From positions 62,001 through 126,000 of the forward strand of contig NZ_JAAEHL010000012.1 in assembly GCF_010614725.1 (NCBI RefSeq): a stretch of 64,000 nt of DNA. The letters run 5' to 3'. How positions within the stretch are numbered: the stretch's first letter is position 1; the number at the start of each line of letters is the position of its first letter. This document shows, piece by piece, positions 17,869 to 24,469 of the stretch. This DNA is from Flavobacterium ajazii. Lineage in GTDB: Bacteria > Bacteroidota > Bacteroidia > Flavobacteriales > Flavobacteriaceae. The notes under the pieces were generated by a model. That model had not been told where the DNA came from. It saw nothing but the letters and a program-made list of their open reading frames with translations, and did no database searches. Made by a program: the position numbers and the translations under genes.

Positions 17869-17941
17869 ACCCCAATTGAGCAGAATTCCATTCTATTCTA
17901 AAAGAGGAAACGAAAGATTAATATTATACTGAATATTTTTT

Positions 17942-17949
17942 TACCTTTG
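17942..17949 (+). promoter_or_regulatory. -7 promoter element (TACCTTTG)
   Basis: Matches TAnnTTTG and lies 53 bp before the chosen ATG of the XRE gene at 18002; a second ATG in frame at 17966 would be only 17 bp downstream. Confidence 0.45.
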
Positions 17950-18001
17950 AAATTAAGACTTTTTAATGCAAATGGCTTTGAGCCTTCAGAAAATTGATAT
18001 T

Positions 18002-18436
18002 ATGGAACAAAAAATACATCAGGGAAGAAATGTAAAACGATTCAGGGAAATGTTGGGCATCAAACAGGAAGCATTGGCTTTTGATTTGGGTAACGACTGG
18101 AATCAGAAGAAAATTTCTTTGTTGGAGCAAAAAGATGTAATTGAAGATGATATGCTCAGACAAATTTCAAATGCATTAAAAATTCCTGTTGAAGCATTCC
18201 AGAATTTTGATGAGGAGCAAGCAGTAAATATTATCGCAAATACAGTAACAACTGTCAATGATAATGCTACAGGACAATTATTTCAAATAAATTCAACAAT
18301 CAATACATCTGAGAAGTGGATAGAAGCATTAGAGGAAATTAAAAAGCTTAATAATGAAAAAATTGCTCTTTACGAACGTATGCTGAAAGAAAAAGAAGAG
18401 ATGATGGCTAAGCTGGAAAAGCTTATTAACAAATAG
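18002..18436 (+). CDS. XRE family HTH transcriptional regulator, 144 aa
   Basis: The N-terminal segment IHQGRNVKRFREMLGIKQEALAFDLGNDWNQKKISLLEQ is a lambda-repressor-like HTH of the type common in Bacteroidota, and the Gln-Glu-Ala core of helix 3 is visible. The C-terminal 40 residues (EKWIEALEEIKKLNNEKIALYERMLKEKEEMMAKLEKL) are a coiled coil, probably a dimerisation arm. An in-frame ATG at 17966 would add 12 residues; I prefer 18002 because relatives begin close to the IHQGRN segment. A strong terminator follows. It is flanked by REP hairpins and may be part of the mobile island rather than linked to RloAB. Confidence 0.85.
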   Translation: MEQKIHQGRNVKRFREMLGIKQEALAFDLGNDWNQKKISLLEQKDVIEDDMLRQISNALKIPVEAFQNFDEEQAVNIIANTVTTVNDNATGQLFQINSTINTSEKWIEALEEIKKLNNEKIALYERMLKEKEEMMAKLEKLINK

Positions 18437-18475
18437 AAAATAGAAGTAATTTGAAAGTATTACTTCATACGAAAT

Positions 18476-18507
18476 AAAAGGCTCAACAGTTTAGTTGAGC
18501 CTTTTTA
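18476..18507 (+). terminator. Rho-independent terminator of the XRE gene
   Basis: Perfect 12-bp stem AAAAGGCTCAAC with loop AGTTTA, ending in five T. Confidence 0.88.
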
Positions 18508-18540
18508 ATGGATCAATGTAAAAAGATAAGGGTATCATAC

Positions 18541-18580
18541 CCCCTCGCTCCCGCACGAATCCTTTCGTGTGGGCTTTTGA
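18541..18580 (+). repeat. REP hairpin R2 (3' side of the RAYT gene)
   Basis: CTCCCGCACGAA, TCCT loop, TTCGTGTGGG, then CTTTTGAAAACCAG. It begins 14 bp beyond the RAYT stop codon and is in opposite orientation to R3 on the far side of the gene. Confidence 0.9.
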
Positions 18581-18593
18581 AAACCAGATTTTC

Positions 18594-19160
18594 TTATACC
18601 TCAAACATTCTAAATAAAACTATATCATCAATAAGACCTTTTTGTCCTGAATAATCTATAGCACTACTGTACACATAATCTTCAGGTTTATATACTAAGC
18701 CCGCTTCAACCGGATTATTATGAACATAATCTATTTTTTGCTGAATCACTTTATTACTCCACAACTCTATTGGTTTGTTATCATGACGCCAAAATTGGTA
18801 ATGTTTTACATTTGAACTCTTTTGGGCTTCTTTTCTGAAAAAATCCAATAGAAATTCTTTCCGGCTCTCTTTTGGATTTTCCTGTATACTTTTTACTATT
18901 GAATTACTGGTAAACCTTTTTAAATCACCCACTAATAATTCAGGATTTTGCCCCTTTATACTACGAAAAACCAAATGCACGTGATTACTCATAATACACC
19001 ATGCATGAATTTCTAATCCTTTGTTTTTCTGACAATAACGAGTGCTTTCAATAAACAAATCTTTATATTCATTTCGGGTAAACACATCTAACCAACCTAC
19101 TACTGCAAAACTTATAAAATAGAGGCCTTCAGGATTATGAAATTTGTAATTTCTGCTCAT
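18594..19160 (-). CDS. REP-associated tyrosine transposase (RAYT), 188 aa
   Basis: Y1/HUH transposase of the IS200-like superfamily. The HUH pair is His60 and His62 in MSNHVHLVF; the candidate catalytic Tyr145 lies in KIDYVHNNPVEAG, the conserved C-terminal block; PEDYVYSSA follows. An aromatic FISFAVVGWLDVF opening is also usual. All catalytic residues are present, so it may be active. It would nick and rejoin single-stranded DNA at its cognate hairpins. It is bracketed by REP hairpins 14 and 76 bp away, and its last codons are retained as non-coding sequence in two neighbouring non-autonomous elements. Confidence 0.93.
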   Translation of the reverse strand: MSRNYKFHNPEGLYFISFAVVGWLDVFTRNEYKDLFIESTRYCQKNKGLEIHAWCIMSNHVHLVFRSIKGQNPELLVGDLKRFTSNSIVKSIQENPKESRKEFLLDFFRKEAQKSSNVKHYQFWRHDNKPIELWSNKVIQQKIDYVHNNPVEAGLVYKPEDYVYSSAIDYSGQKGLIDDIVLFRMFEV

Positions 19161-19235
19161 TGATAAAAAAATAAGATTATTCTGTAAATATATAAATTAT
19201 TAACTTTAAGCATGAAAACAATCCATAAAATTAGG

Positions 19236-19271
19236 TTTCAAAAGTCCACTCGAAAGGATTCGTGCGGGAGC
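19236..19271 (-). repeat. REP hairpin R3 (5' side of the RAYT gene)
   Basis: TTTCAAAAGTCCACTCGAA, loop AGGA, TTCGTGCGGGAG: inverted relative to R2. One stem position differs from the other copies (CACTCGAA for CACACGAA), making a mismatch. Confidence 0.88.
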
Positions 19272-19353
19272 AACGTGGTGGGACATTGTGCATCATTTAC
19301 CCAATTGCGCAGATATACGCAACCATAGCCAAAAGTAAAATCAGGATTAATTC

Positions 19354-19581
19354 TCATTTACGTCCTCTTGTTGAATGTTGGTATTGTTTTGTCTTGAAAT
19401 CGGCTGTTTCTTCTTTCAATTTTTTATTGGCATTATGCAATAATTCATTCTGAACTTTCATAATACTTAAGAGATCATGCATTGCGTTCAAATTTTCCAG
19501 TTGAACCATTACAATCCTTTCTAAATCTGCTTTTGTATATCGAGTATTCATAATTATATTTTTATTATTATCTAACGACAA
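19354..19581 (-). CDS. Small hypothetical protein, 75 aa (or 65 from an internal Met)
   Basis: A mostly helical, charged protein; the core TKADLERIVMVQLENLNAMHDLLSIMKVQNELLHNANKKLKEE has heptad-like hydrophobic spacing, suggesting a coiled coil. It could start at 19581 or at an ATG at 19551 (MNTRYTKADLE). It is divergent from the Cro-like regulator at 19698 with repeated operator-like sites between them, which suggests shared control. I do not recognise a family. Confidence 0.5.
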   Translation of the reverse strand: MSLDNNKNIIMNTRYTKADLERIVMVQLENLNAMHDLLSIMKVQNELLHNANKKLKEETADFKTKQYQHSTRGRK

Positions 19582-19602
19582 GATAAATGTAAAACAAAAT
19601 TA

Positions 19603-19673
19603 CATTAATGCAAAACAAAATAACAATTTATTATTTCATTAATGAAATCTATACTTTCATTAGTGCATTACTG
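19603..19673. promoter_or_regulatory. Repeated half-site CATTAnTG in the divergent control region
   Basis: CATTAATG at 19603 and 19637, CATTAGTG at 19658 and CATTACTG at 19666. The site at 19637 lies within the perfect 16-bp palindrome ATTTCATT/AATGAAAT (19633-19648). The spacing of 21 bp between two of them is two helical turns. It is likely the operator of the adjacent Cro-like protein. Confidence 0.55.
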
Positions 19674-19685
19674 AATTACATTAAC

Positions 19686-19693
19686 TATTTTTG
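19686..19693 (+). promoter_or_regulatory. -7 element (TATTTTTG) directly before the regulator start
   Basis: It matches TAnnTTTG and ends 4 bp before the ATG at 19698, so a transcript from it would be nearly or fully leaderless. Confidence 0.4.
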
Positions 19694-19697
19694 ATTT

Positions 19698-19907
19698 ATG
19701 GACGAGAAAATTAACAAAATAAAAGAGGTGTTAGTACGAAAAGGTGTAAGCCAAAAGGAATTGGCGGCTCAACTTGAAAAGAACGAACATACTGTTTCAA
19801 ATTGGTGTATTAACAAATCCCAACCACATCTTAAAGAGTTACAAAAAATTGCCGTTTTTTTGGATGTTGATATTTGTGATCTTTTGATTTCAAATAAGGA
19901 TAAATAG
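19698..19907 (+). CDS. Cro/XRE-like HTH regulator, 69 aa
   Basis: Nearly the whole protein is one HTH domain: IKEVLVRKGVSQKELAAQLEKNEHTVSNWCINKSQPHLKELQKIAVFLDVDICDLL. The recognition helix is ENEHTVSNWCINK-like, and the last part matches the fourth and fifth helices of lambda-type repressors. It has no effector domain. Short proteins like this usually repress their own divergent promoter, which fits the repeated sites just upstream. It may regulate the small gene at 19354 and itself. Confidence 0.87.
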   Translation: MDEKINKIKEVLVRKGVSQKELAAQLEKNEHTVSNWCINKSQPHLKELQKIAVFLDVDICDLLISNKDK

Positions 19908-19996
19908 AAATTAGGATTCCTCTTTACTAGTATGAGTGTTTCGTTCGTGAAAATACAATACACCATCTAATAACAACATTCCAAAAACTCAAAACA

Positions 19997-20875
19997 GTGT
20001 TTAAAAATTTATTTAAAAAACAAAATAAAATAACTAAAAGTATTTTCCTTGCAGGTAGCGAAGTCCGCTTGAATGGAAACCAACAATGTGAAAATTTTAT
20101 AGCTACACAAATAACTAATAAACTTACTGTTGAGAAACTTTATTTTGGAATGGAATTAGTTTTTGAAAATAATAAACTAATAAAAGCTTATGAGTATGAA
20201 GAAGGAAACAGAAAAGAACATGAACTTGAAACAGATGAAATTGGTCTTGAGTACAAAGAATTTAAAGAAAATAGAATTCTGGAAATAATTGACAACGAAA
20301 ATGGACTTCACCAACTTGGAGGCGAACTACCAAACGGTTTCCTGCTTCCTGAGAACAATTGTGTAGTTCCATTTCAATATTTGGGCTATATTAACAATCA
20401 GGACAAAAATTTTAATTGGTTACCATTTAACATTCATTTGATTTGTCCAATTTATTTGAATATTGGAAATGTTTTTTTGGACTACTCAAACCCTGACAGA
20501 CCTTCTCTAATTAATAGAGAAGAAGTTGAAAAAGCCGATACATCTTATAGTGACTTAAATCAAAACTCAGAAATTGTCTTTCATGAAGTAAAATTTTCGT
20601 TTGTTGAAAGTATAGAATTCTCAGGGGAAGGACATTCAGGAATACCAAACTGGCTACAATATCCAGACATTCCAATGTGTCCGAAATCAGGAAAAAGAAT
20701 GAAGTTTCTTTGCCAGCTGATTGGTGGAGTTACGACTAAAAGAACAAATGTAGAGCCCAAAAATGATTCGTATAAACGTTATTATGAAGAACTAAACTTT
20801 TGGGGAGATGGAGATTTGTTTGTATTCTTTGAACCGACTTCAAAAGTGGCTTGTTATTTTATTCAAAATACATAA
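19997..20875 (+). CDS. DUF1963/YwqG-like hypothetical protein, 292 aa
   Basis: GTG start at 19997; no earlier or close ATG fits. The sequence contains blocks that recall DUF1963 (YwqG) proteins: HQLGGELPNG in the first half, then GIPNWLQYPDIPMCPKSGKRMKFLCQL, a pair of Cys-Pro elements, and GDGDLFVFFEPTSKVACYF at the end. The family has no established function. It is cytosolic, with no signal peptide. Codon use is very AT-rich, as in the rest of this island. A REP hairpin lies 50 bp downstream. Confidence 0.6.
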   Translation: MFKNLFKKQNKITKSIFLAGSEVRLNGNQQCENFIATQITNKLTVEKLYFGMELVFENNKLIKAYEYEEGNRKEHELETDEIGLEYKEFKENRILEIIDNENGLHQLGGELPNGFLLPENNCVVPFQYLGYINNQDKNFNWLPFNIHLICPIYLNIGNVFLDYSNPDRPSLINREEVEKADTSYSDLNQNSEIVFHEVKFSFVESIEFSGEGHSGIPNWLQYPDIPMCPKSGKRMKFLCQLIGGVTTKRTNVEPKNDSYKRYYEELNFWGDGDLFVFFEPTSKVACYFIQNT

Positions 20876-20925
20876 AATAATTAAGGATTTACATTATTAT
20901 GGAGTAATAATTATAAAAATTATCC

Positions 20926-20962
20926 CCCCCGCTCCCGCACGAATCCTTTCGTGTGGGCTTTT
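20926..20962 (+). repeat. REP hairpin R4 (next to the RAYT relic)
   Basis: GCTCCCGCACGAA, TCCT loop, TTCGTGTGGG. It lies 6 bp before the RAYT relic on the plus strand, in the same relation to that relic as R3 has to the intact RAYT gene. Confidence 0.88.
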
Positions 20963-20968
20963 TATTAA

Positions 20969-21106
20969 GCAAAAAATAATTATATTCACAACAATCCTGT
21001 GAAAGACAAAATTGTGACTTTACCTGAAGATTATTATTTTAGTTCAGCACGAAATTATGCAGGTTTAGAAAATGATTTAGATGTAGTATTGTTAGATTTG
21101 TTTTGA
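20969..21106 (+). pseudogene. C-terminal relic of a second RAYT transposase
   Basis: The frame reads YIHNNPVKDKIVTLPEDYYF and then SSARNYAGLENDLDVVLLDLF and a TGA stop. It matches the C-terminus of the intact RAYT (YVHNNPVEAG, PEDYVYSSA), including the catalytic Tyr block, but the N-terminal two thirds with the HUH motif are gone. The sequence is too different from the intact copy to be its direct fragment, so it comes from another lineage. A REP hairpin precedes it. Confidence 0.8.
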
Positions 21107-21169
21107 GATTTTTAAAAATTTAAAAGGCAATTTTTCTTGCTTTACTTTACGGCACATAATACACACGAG

Positions 21170-21204
21170 CGATAGCGAACTGACGAAGTAATTCTGCGCT
21201 ATCG
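21170..21204. repeat. Inverted repeat CGATAGCG/CGCTATCG
   Basis: Two 8-bp arms separated by 19 bp, with no T-run. It lies between the RAYT relic and the gene at 21352; it has no role that I can assign. Confidence 0.4.
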
Positions 21205-21351
21205 GACGGAACTATCAGCACTTTAAAGTCTTTACTCCTATTTTACTTTTTCCCTTTAAACTTTTCGATATATTTGTCAACATCAGTAATAAAATTGCCA
21301 CTGTTTAAAGTCGGCGGTACGTTGTTCATCATTTACCCAAAACTGAAACAA

Positions 21352-21909
21352 ATGGAAGACTATAGAGACAATTTGAATTATATTAGAGGCTTTATTGATA
21401 GCATTTCGTATATAAATACATTTCACAATGATGGAAAATCGTACACTGTAGAACTTATTAGAAAAGTTAATTCTGATTTTCAGGATACAATCAGAAAGCA
21501 TTTTAATAAAAATAAATGGCTTGTTAAAACAGAACCCGTAGTAACCAATTGGCGGGATGTGCTCAAAAAAGAACTACGTCATTATTTTGACCAGATAATA
21601 GCTGAAACCTTTATTAAAACAAATAGACAAATTCTTTTCGATGAGCGTGGGCATTATAAACAGGGAGCAGAAAAATTGATTGAAAAAATCCGTTTAGATG
21701 ACGATTTTTATATTGACCATTTATTACAGGATAAGTTTTTGGACTGTTTAGAAAACATTGTTGGTGAACAGCCACGACTTTATCGAGTTGAAATAGATTG
21801 GCATCCCAAGGAAGAAGAATATGAAGGGTATTATGAAGGATATTGTAACGACTTTTTATTTGACCTGGGCAACCAAATATTATTCTTGCATTTTGGTGGT
21901 TCGGATTAA
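21352..21909 (+). CDS. Hypothetical protein, 185 aa
   Basis: An ORF opens at 21274, but the ATG at 21352 (MEDYRDNLNYIRGFIDSISY) begins the part that looks protein-like. The sequence is helical with charged and aromatic residues (FDQIIAETFIKTNRQILFDERGHYKQG), ends in many Tyr and Glu residues and has no signal peptide or membrane segment. I do not recognise a family. It ends two bases before a REP hairpin (R5), so the element may have inserted next to its stop codon. AT-rich codon use fits an acquired gene. Confidence 0.55.
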   Translation: MEDYRDNLNYIRGFIDSISYINTFHNDGKSYTVELIRKVNSDFQDTIRKHFNKNKWLVKTEPVVTNWRDVLKKELRHYFDQIIAETFIKTNRQILFDERGHYKQGAEKLIEKIRLDDDFYIDHLLQDKFLDCLENIVGEQPRLYRVEIDWHPKEEEYEGYYEGYCNDFLFDLGNQILFLHFGGSD

Positions 21910-21910
21910 G

Positions 21911-21948
21911 CCCTACTCCCACATGAGTCCTTTCGTGTGGGCTTTTGA
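21911..21948 (+). repeat. REP hairpin R5 (left end of element A)
   Basis: CTCCCACATGAG, TCCT loop, TTCGTGTGGG. It differs from the others at three stem positions yet keeps pairing through G-U wobbles, which indicates selection on the hairpin. Confidence 0.85.
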
Positions 21949-22024
21949 AAACCAGATTTTCTTATACCTCAAAAAACATTCTAAATACAACTATATATCA
22001 TCATAAAAAAATAAATTTCTAATC

Positions 22025-22134
22025 TAGCCCCGATGGGAGGGAAAATCCTTTTATTTTTTCCTTTAAAAAATAAAAGATTGGAAGGACAACGGGACTAAAA
22101 GCTATTATAAGGACAATTTTTCTGCTCCTAAAAA
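22025..22134 (+). ncRNA. Flavo-1-like structured RNA, copy 2 (in element A)
   Basis: TAGCCCCGATGGG at the start, an internal hairpin with about 12 bp (TTTTATTTTTT paired with AAAAAATAAAA), ACGGGAC pairing with the opening CCCG, and CTCCTAAA at the end. The same order of elements as the other four copies. Confidence 0.7.
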
Positions 22135-22190
22135 TAATGGAAACCTCTTTGGTGCTTATTTTCAACGAGTACAAAATGATAAAATTTAGG

Positions 22191-22230
22191 TTTCAAAAGT
22201 CCACACGAAAGGATTCGTGCGGGAGCGGGG
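22191..22230 (-). repeat. REP hairpin R6 (right end of element A)
   Basis: TTTCAAAAGTCCACACGAA, loop AGGA, TTCGTGCGGGAGC; inverted relative to R5. Confidence 0.9.
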
Positions 22231-22254
22231 AAACCTAATTGTTATAAATCAAAC

Positions 22255-22282
22255 AGGCGTTTAGTATTGCTACTAAACGCCT
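22255..22282. terminator. Perfect 12-bp hairpin
   Basis: AGGCGTTTAGTA, loop TTGC, TACTAAACGCCT. There is no good T-run. It lies between element A and the pseudogene on the minus strand and may end transcription of the latter. Confidence 0.5.
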
Positions 22283-22334
22283 ACTTTGCCCTACCCGTAA
22301 GTCTGACTATGCAAATAAAAATTTATTATACGTT

Positions 22335-22565
22335 TTATAAAAATTGAAATAATGTTGGCTGTACAGATTCTGCTGTCTTAGCATCATCATTGTAGACCCC
22401 TTCGAATTTAATGATAGCCTCAATAGTTCTGTTAGATAAAAAGAACCTGTCGGCAACTTATTCAATGATAGCATCAATACGCCACTTCGGATTTTTTACC
22501 TGTAGATCATAAAAAAGCTTTCTCACTTGGTTGTTTCTTTCGGTAAGTCTTTCATTGCGTGTCAT
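22335..22565 (-). pseudogene. Small HTH-like gene interrupted by one in-frame stop
   Basis: From ATG 22565 the frame reads MTRNERLTERNNQVRKLFYD and continues to a TAA codon at 22458-22460 (codon 36), then VADRFFLSNRTIEAIIKFEG to the normal end at 22335. The frame is otherwise intact over 77 codons, so one base change explains the stop. The part after it resembles a short HTH helix pair, and I recall similar small proteins in Flavobacteria without a known role. Confidence 0.75.
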
Positions 22566-22615
22566 AGAGAAAAAATATAAATTTTTTCTACATAAAAAAA
22601 GTCCACTGTGTGGGT

Positions 22616-23164
22616 TTAAATTTTACGATATAAAAAATAATCTTCTAAAACCAAAATACCATCTTTGATAATAGAATAAACGGTATTTTCCTTACTAGAT
22701 CTATTTTTATCATCTGTGTAATAAAAAACAAAACTGAAATTTAAAAATCTATCTGCAAGGGGATAAAATACAACCATTTGTTCCTTTTTTTCTTTTTCTA
22801 TTTTTCTATAGTGTATTAATATTCGGGTATTATCTAATGCAATTATTTCATTACTGCTACCAGAACCAGTATTTAATTTATCAAACATGATATCAACATA
22901 TTCTGTTGTACTACCAATAGTATGTGCTTTTTTATCTATATAGATTTCTACATATGGAACTCCATTAGAGACAAAAGAACCATCCTTTTGTTTTATATAT
23001 GATTTTTGCATTTCTTGATTTTGGGCTATAAATATTTTATGATTTTTGATTCTAATAATTGAGGCGGATTGTGTGCCATTAACTAAAAGAGTGTCTTTTG
23101 CAAAATCCTGAGATTGTGCCGAAATTGATAAAAACAAATAAGTAAATAATAGTAGTTTTTTCAT
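22616..23164 (-). CDS. Secreted hypothetical protein, 182 aa
   Basis: Signal peptide MKKLLLFTYLFLSISAQSQ. The mature part is beta-rich, with YVEIYIDKKAHTIGSTTEYVDIMFD and MVVFYPLADRFLNFSFVFYYTD. I recognise no domain. The signal peptide, start region and about 100 bp upstream are almost the same as those of the gene at 23323, while the mature parts are unrelated. It is periplasmic or exported. The upstream neighbour on the same strand is 158 bp away, so the two probably have their own promoters. Confidence 0.65.
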   Translation of the reverse strand: MKKLLLFTYLFLSISAQSQDFAKDTLLVNGTQSASIIRIKNHKIFIAQNQEMQKSYIKQKDGSFVSNGVPYVEIYIDKKAHTIGSTTEYVDIMFDKLNTGSGSSNEIIALDNTRILIHYRKIEKEKKEQMVVFYPLADRFLNFSFVFYYTDDKNRSSKENTVYSIIKDGILVLEDYFLYRKI

Positions 23165-23254
23165 TTTGAGAATTGAATTATTTATAAATAAAAATTAGTT
23201 GAATGATAATTATAATTAGACCAATAGGATTATGATCCTGTAGTTTGAGGCTTT
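23106..23254 (-). repeat. Duplicated upstream plus signal-peptide segment, copy 1
   Basis: About 150 bp covering codons 1-20 and the 5' region of the gene at 22616; it matches 23831-23979 with few differences. Similarity stops at the signal peptidase region. Confidence 0.8.
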
Positions 23255-23322
23255 ATTTATTCCTATTTTCAAACATGATTTGAAGCCATAAAAAAACCAC
23301 TTTTTACAGTGGCTTTGGGTTT

Positions 23323-23889
23323 CTAACCTTTTAGTTTATGAAAATATTCTGTAAATTCCTCTATTGATTTAAAGGTATTATTTGTAACAGTTATATAAGG
23401 TTTGCCTTTGTTAAAATAAAATTTTGCAACATCCTGACCTGTCAAAAGTGATACATCTGAATTGCCTGCAGGAGCTGTAAAGTTTTTAGTTGTTTGCCAA
23501 AAATTAACAAAGAAAGGAATAAGACGGTCTTCTGCCCCTGTAATTTTCAAAGATTTAATTGTATAAATATCGTCAACTTTTCCAATGCTGTAATTAAAAA
23601 CAAGGGTTTTATATCCTGACTGCGCTAATCTATCAGTGTAGGTTATTGAGTAAGATCCACCATCATAAAGCAATTTACTATCATCGCTTTTTGTTACCAC
23701 CATATTCATTCTATAAGTAAGAAACTCACTGATATTATTTGTAATGTAATTCATATCAAAATAAGTTATTTGACTTGTAAAAGTAGCAGGGTTATCTACA
23801 ACATGCTTTGCCGGATAGTATGGTGATACTTCCTGAGATTGTGCCGAAATTGATAAAAACAAATAAGTAAGCAATAGCAGTTTTTTCAT
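23323..23889 (-). CDS. Secreted hypothetical protein with NTF2-like features, 188 aa
   Basis: Signal peptide MKKLLLLTYLFLSISAQSQ, nearly the same as in the gene at 22616. The mature part has a helix and curved sheet pattern (ISEFLTYRMNMVV, YKTLVFNYSIGKVDDIYTIKSLKI, KFYFNKGKPYITVTNN), weakly like NTF2/SnoaL proteins, but this is only a guess. Exported. A copy of the same 5' region occurs in front of the next gene downstream, which points to a local duplication with replacement of the mature domain. Confidence 0.65.
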   Translation of the reverse strand: MKKLLLLTYLFLSISAQSQEVSPYYPAKHVVDNPATFTSQITYFDMNYITNNISEFLTYRMNMVVTKSDDSKLLYDGGSYSITYTDRLAQSGYKTLVFNYSIGKVDDIYTIKSLKITGAEDRLIPFFVNFWQTTKNFTAPAGNSDVSLLTGQDVAKFYFNKGKPYITVTNNTFKSIEEFTEYFHKLKG

Positions 23890-23979
23890 TTTGAGAATTG
23901 AATTATTTATAAATAAATTAGTTGAATAATAATTATAATTACATCAATAGCATTATAATCCTGTAGTTTGCGGTTGCTT
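23831..23979 (-). repeat. Duplicated upstream plus signal-peptide segment, copy 2
   Basis: The partner of 23106-23254, covering the start of the gene at 23323 and its 5' region. Confidence 0.8.
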
Positions 23980-24090
23980 TATTTTCCATATTTAAACCTC
24001 AAGCTCGTTTAAAAAACAAACATAGAAAAATAAGCAATTACTGCCAAAATTATTTGAGGCTTTCCGGAGTGTTCATCAAACATAGAATTC

Positions 24091-24130
24091 CCCCCGCTCC
24101 CGCACGAATCCTTTCGTGTGGGCTTTTGAA
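24091..24130 (+). repeat. REP hairpin R7 (left end of element B)
   Basis: CGCTCCCGCACGAA, TCCT loop, TTCGTGTGGG, then CTTTTGAAAACCAG. Confidence 0.9.
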
Positions 24131-24203
24131 AACCAGATTTTCTTATACCTCAAAAAGCATTCTAAATATTACTATATCACCATAAAAAACTAAACTTCTT
24201 ATT

Positions 24204-24312
24204 TAGCCCCGATGGGAGGGAAAATCCTTTTATTTTTTCCTTTAAAAAATAAAAGATTGGAAGGACAGCGGGACCAAAAGCTATTATAAGGACAATTTTT
24301 CTGCTCCTAAAA
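24204..24312 (+). ncRNA. Flavo-1-like structured RNA, copy 3 (in element B)
   Basis: Nearly identical to copy 2. GGACAGCGGGACC here differs from GGACAACGGGACT in copy 2 at two positions outside the main stem. Confidence 0.7.
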
Positions 24313-24369
24313 ATAATGAAAACCTCTTTGGTCCTTATTTGCAACGAGTACAAAATGATAAAATTTAGG

Positions 24370-24409
24370 TTTCAAAAGCCCACACGAAAGGATTCGTGCG
24401 GGAGCGGGG
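24370..24409 (-). repeat. REP hairpin R8 (right end of element B)
   Basis: TTTCAAAAGCCCACACGAA, loop AGGA, TTCGTGCGGGAGC; inverted relative to R7. Confidence 0.9.
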
Positions 24410-24469
24410 ATTTTTATACTTTTCATAATCAAATCAATTTTTTTAAACAATTTCACCCGACGGATTAAA

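Larger units (their letters stand above)
18541..19271 (-). mobile_element. REP-bracketed RAYT element (apparently autonomous), 731 bp
   Basis: Two inverted REP hairpins (R2 and R3) bracket a complete RAYT gene. The ends are shared with the two Flavo-1-carrying elements at 21911 and 24091: on one side CTTTTGAAAACCAG through the RAYT 3' codons, and on the other TAGGTTTCAAAAG and the hairpin. This is the REP/RAYT arrangement known in other bacteria, in which the transposase cuts single-stranded DNA at hairpins. Confidence 0.85.
21911..22230 (+). mobile_element. Non-autonomous REP-bracketed element A, 320 bp, carrying a Flavo-1-like RNA
   Basis: It begins with R5 and ends with inverted R6. Its left flank after the hairpin (CTTTTGAAAACCAG, then TTATACCTC and CATTCTAAAT) corresponds to the 3' end of the RAYT gene, and its right flank (AAAATTTAGGTTTCAAAAG) to the sequence before the RAYT start. 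The middle has the Flavo-1-like RNA in place of the transposase. Element B at 24091 is nearly identical, so both moved or were copied recently. Confidence 0.85.
24091..24409 (+). mobile_element. Non-autonomous REP-bracketed element B, 319 bp, carrying a Flavo-1-like RNA
   Basis: Same structure as element A and about 90% identical to it by eye, from R7 to inverted R8. It keeps the RAYT 3'-end relic (TTATACCTC, GCATTCTAAAT) on the left and AAAATTTAGGTTTCAAAAG on the right. It lies between two secreted-protein genes on the minus strand. Confidence 0.85.

Noticed and set aside
19272..21350. Similar phrase TTGTxCATCATTTACCCAA at 19285 and 21316
   Set aside because: The match is about 20 bp with no further similarity around it; too short to call a repeat element.
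17832..24409. Repeated GC-rich 25-mers as a possible CRISPR array
   Set aside because: The copies are hairpins in both orientations with irregular distances of 0.3-2 kb and no spacer pattern.
18541..24409. Retron or group II intron
   Set aside because: No reverse transcriptase is encoded in the region; the only mobile enzyme is the RAYT.
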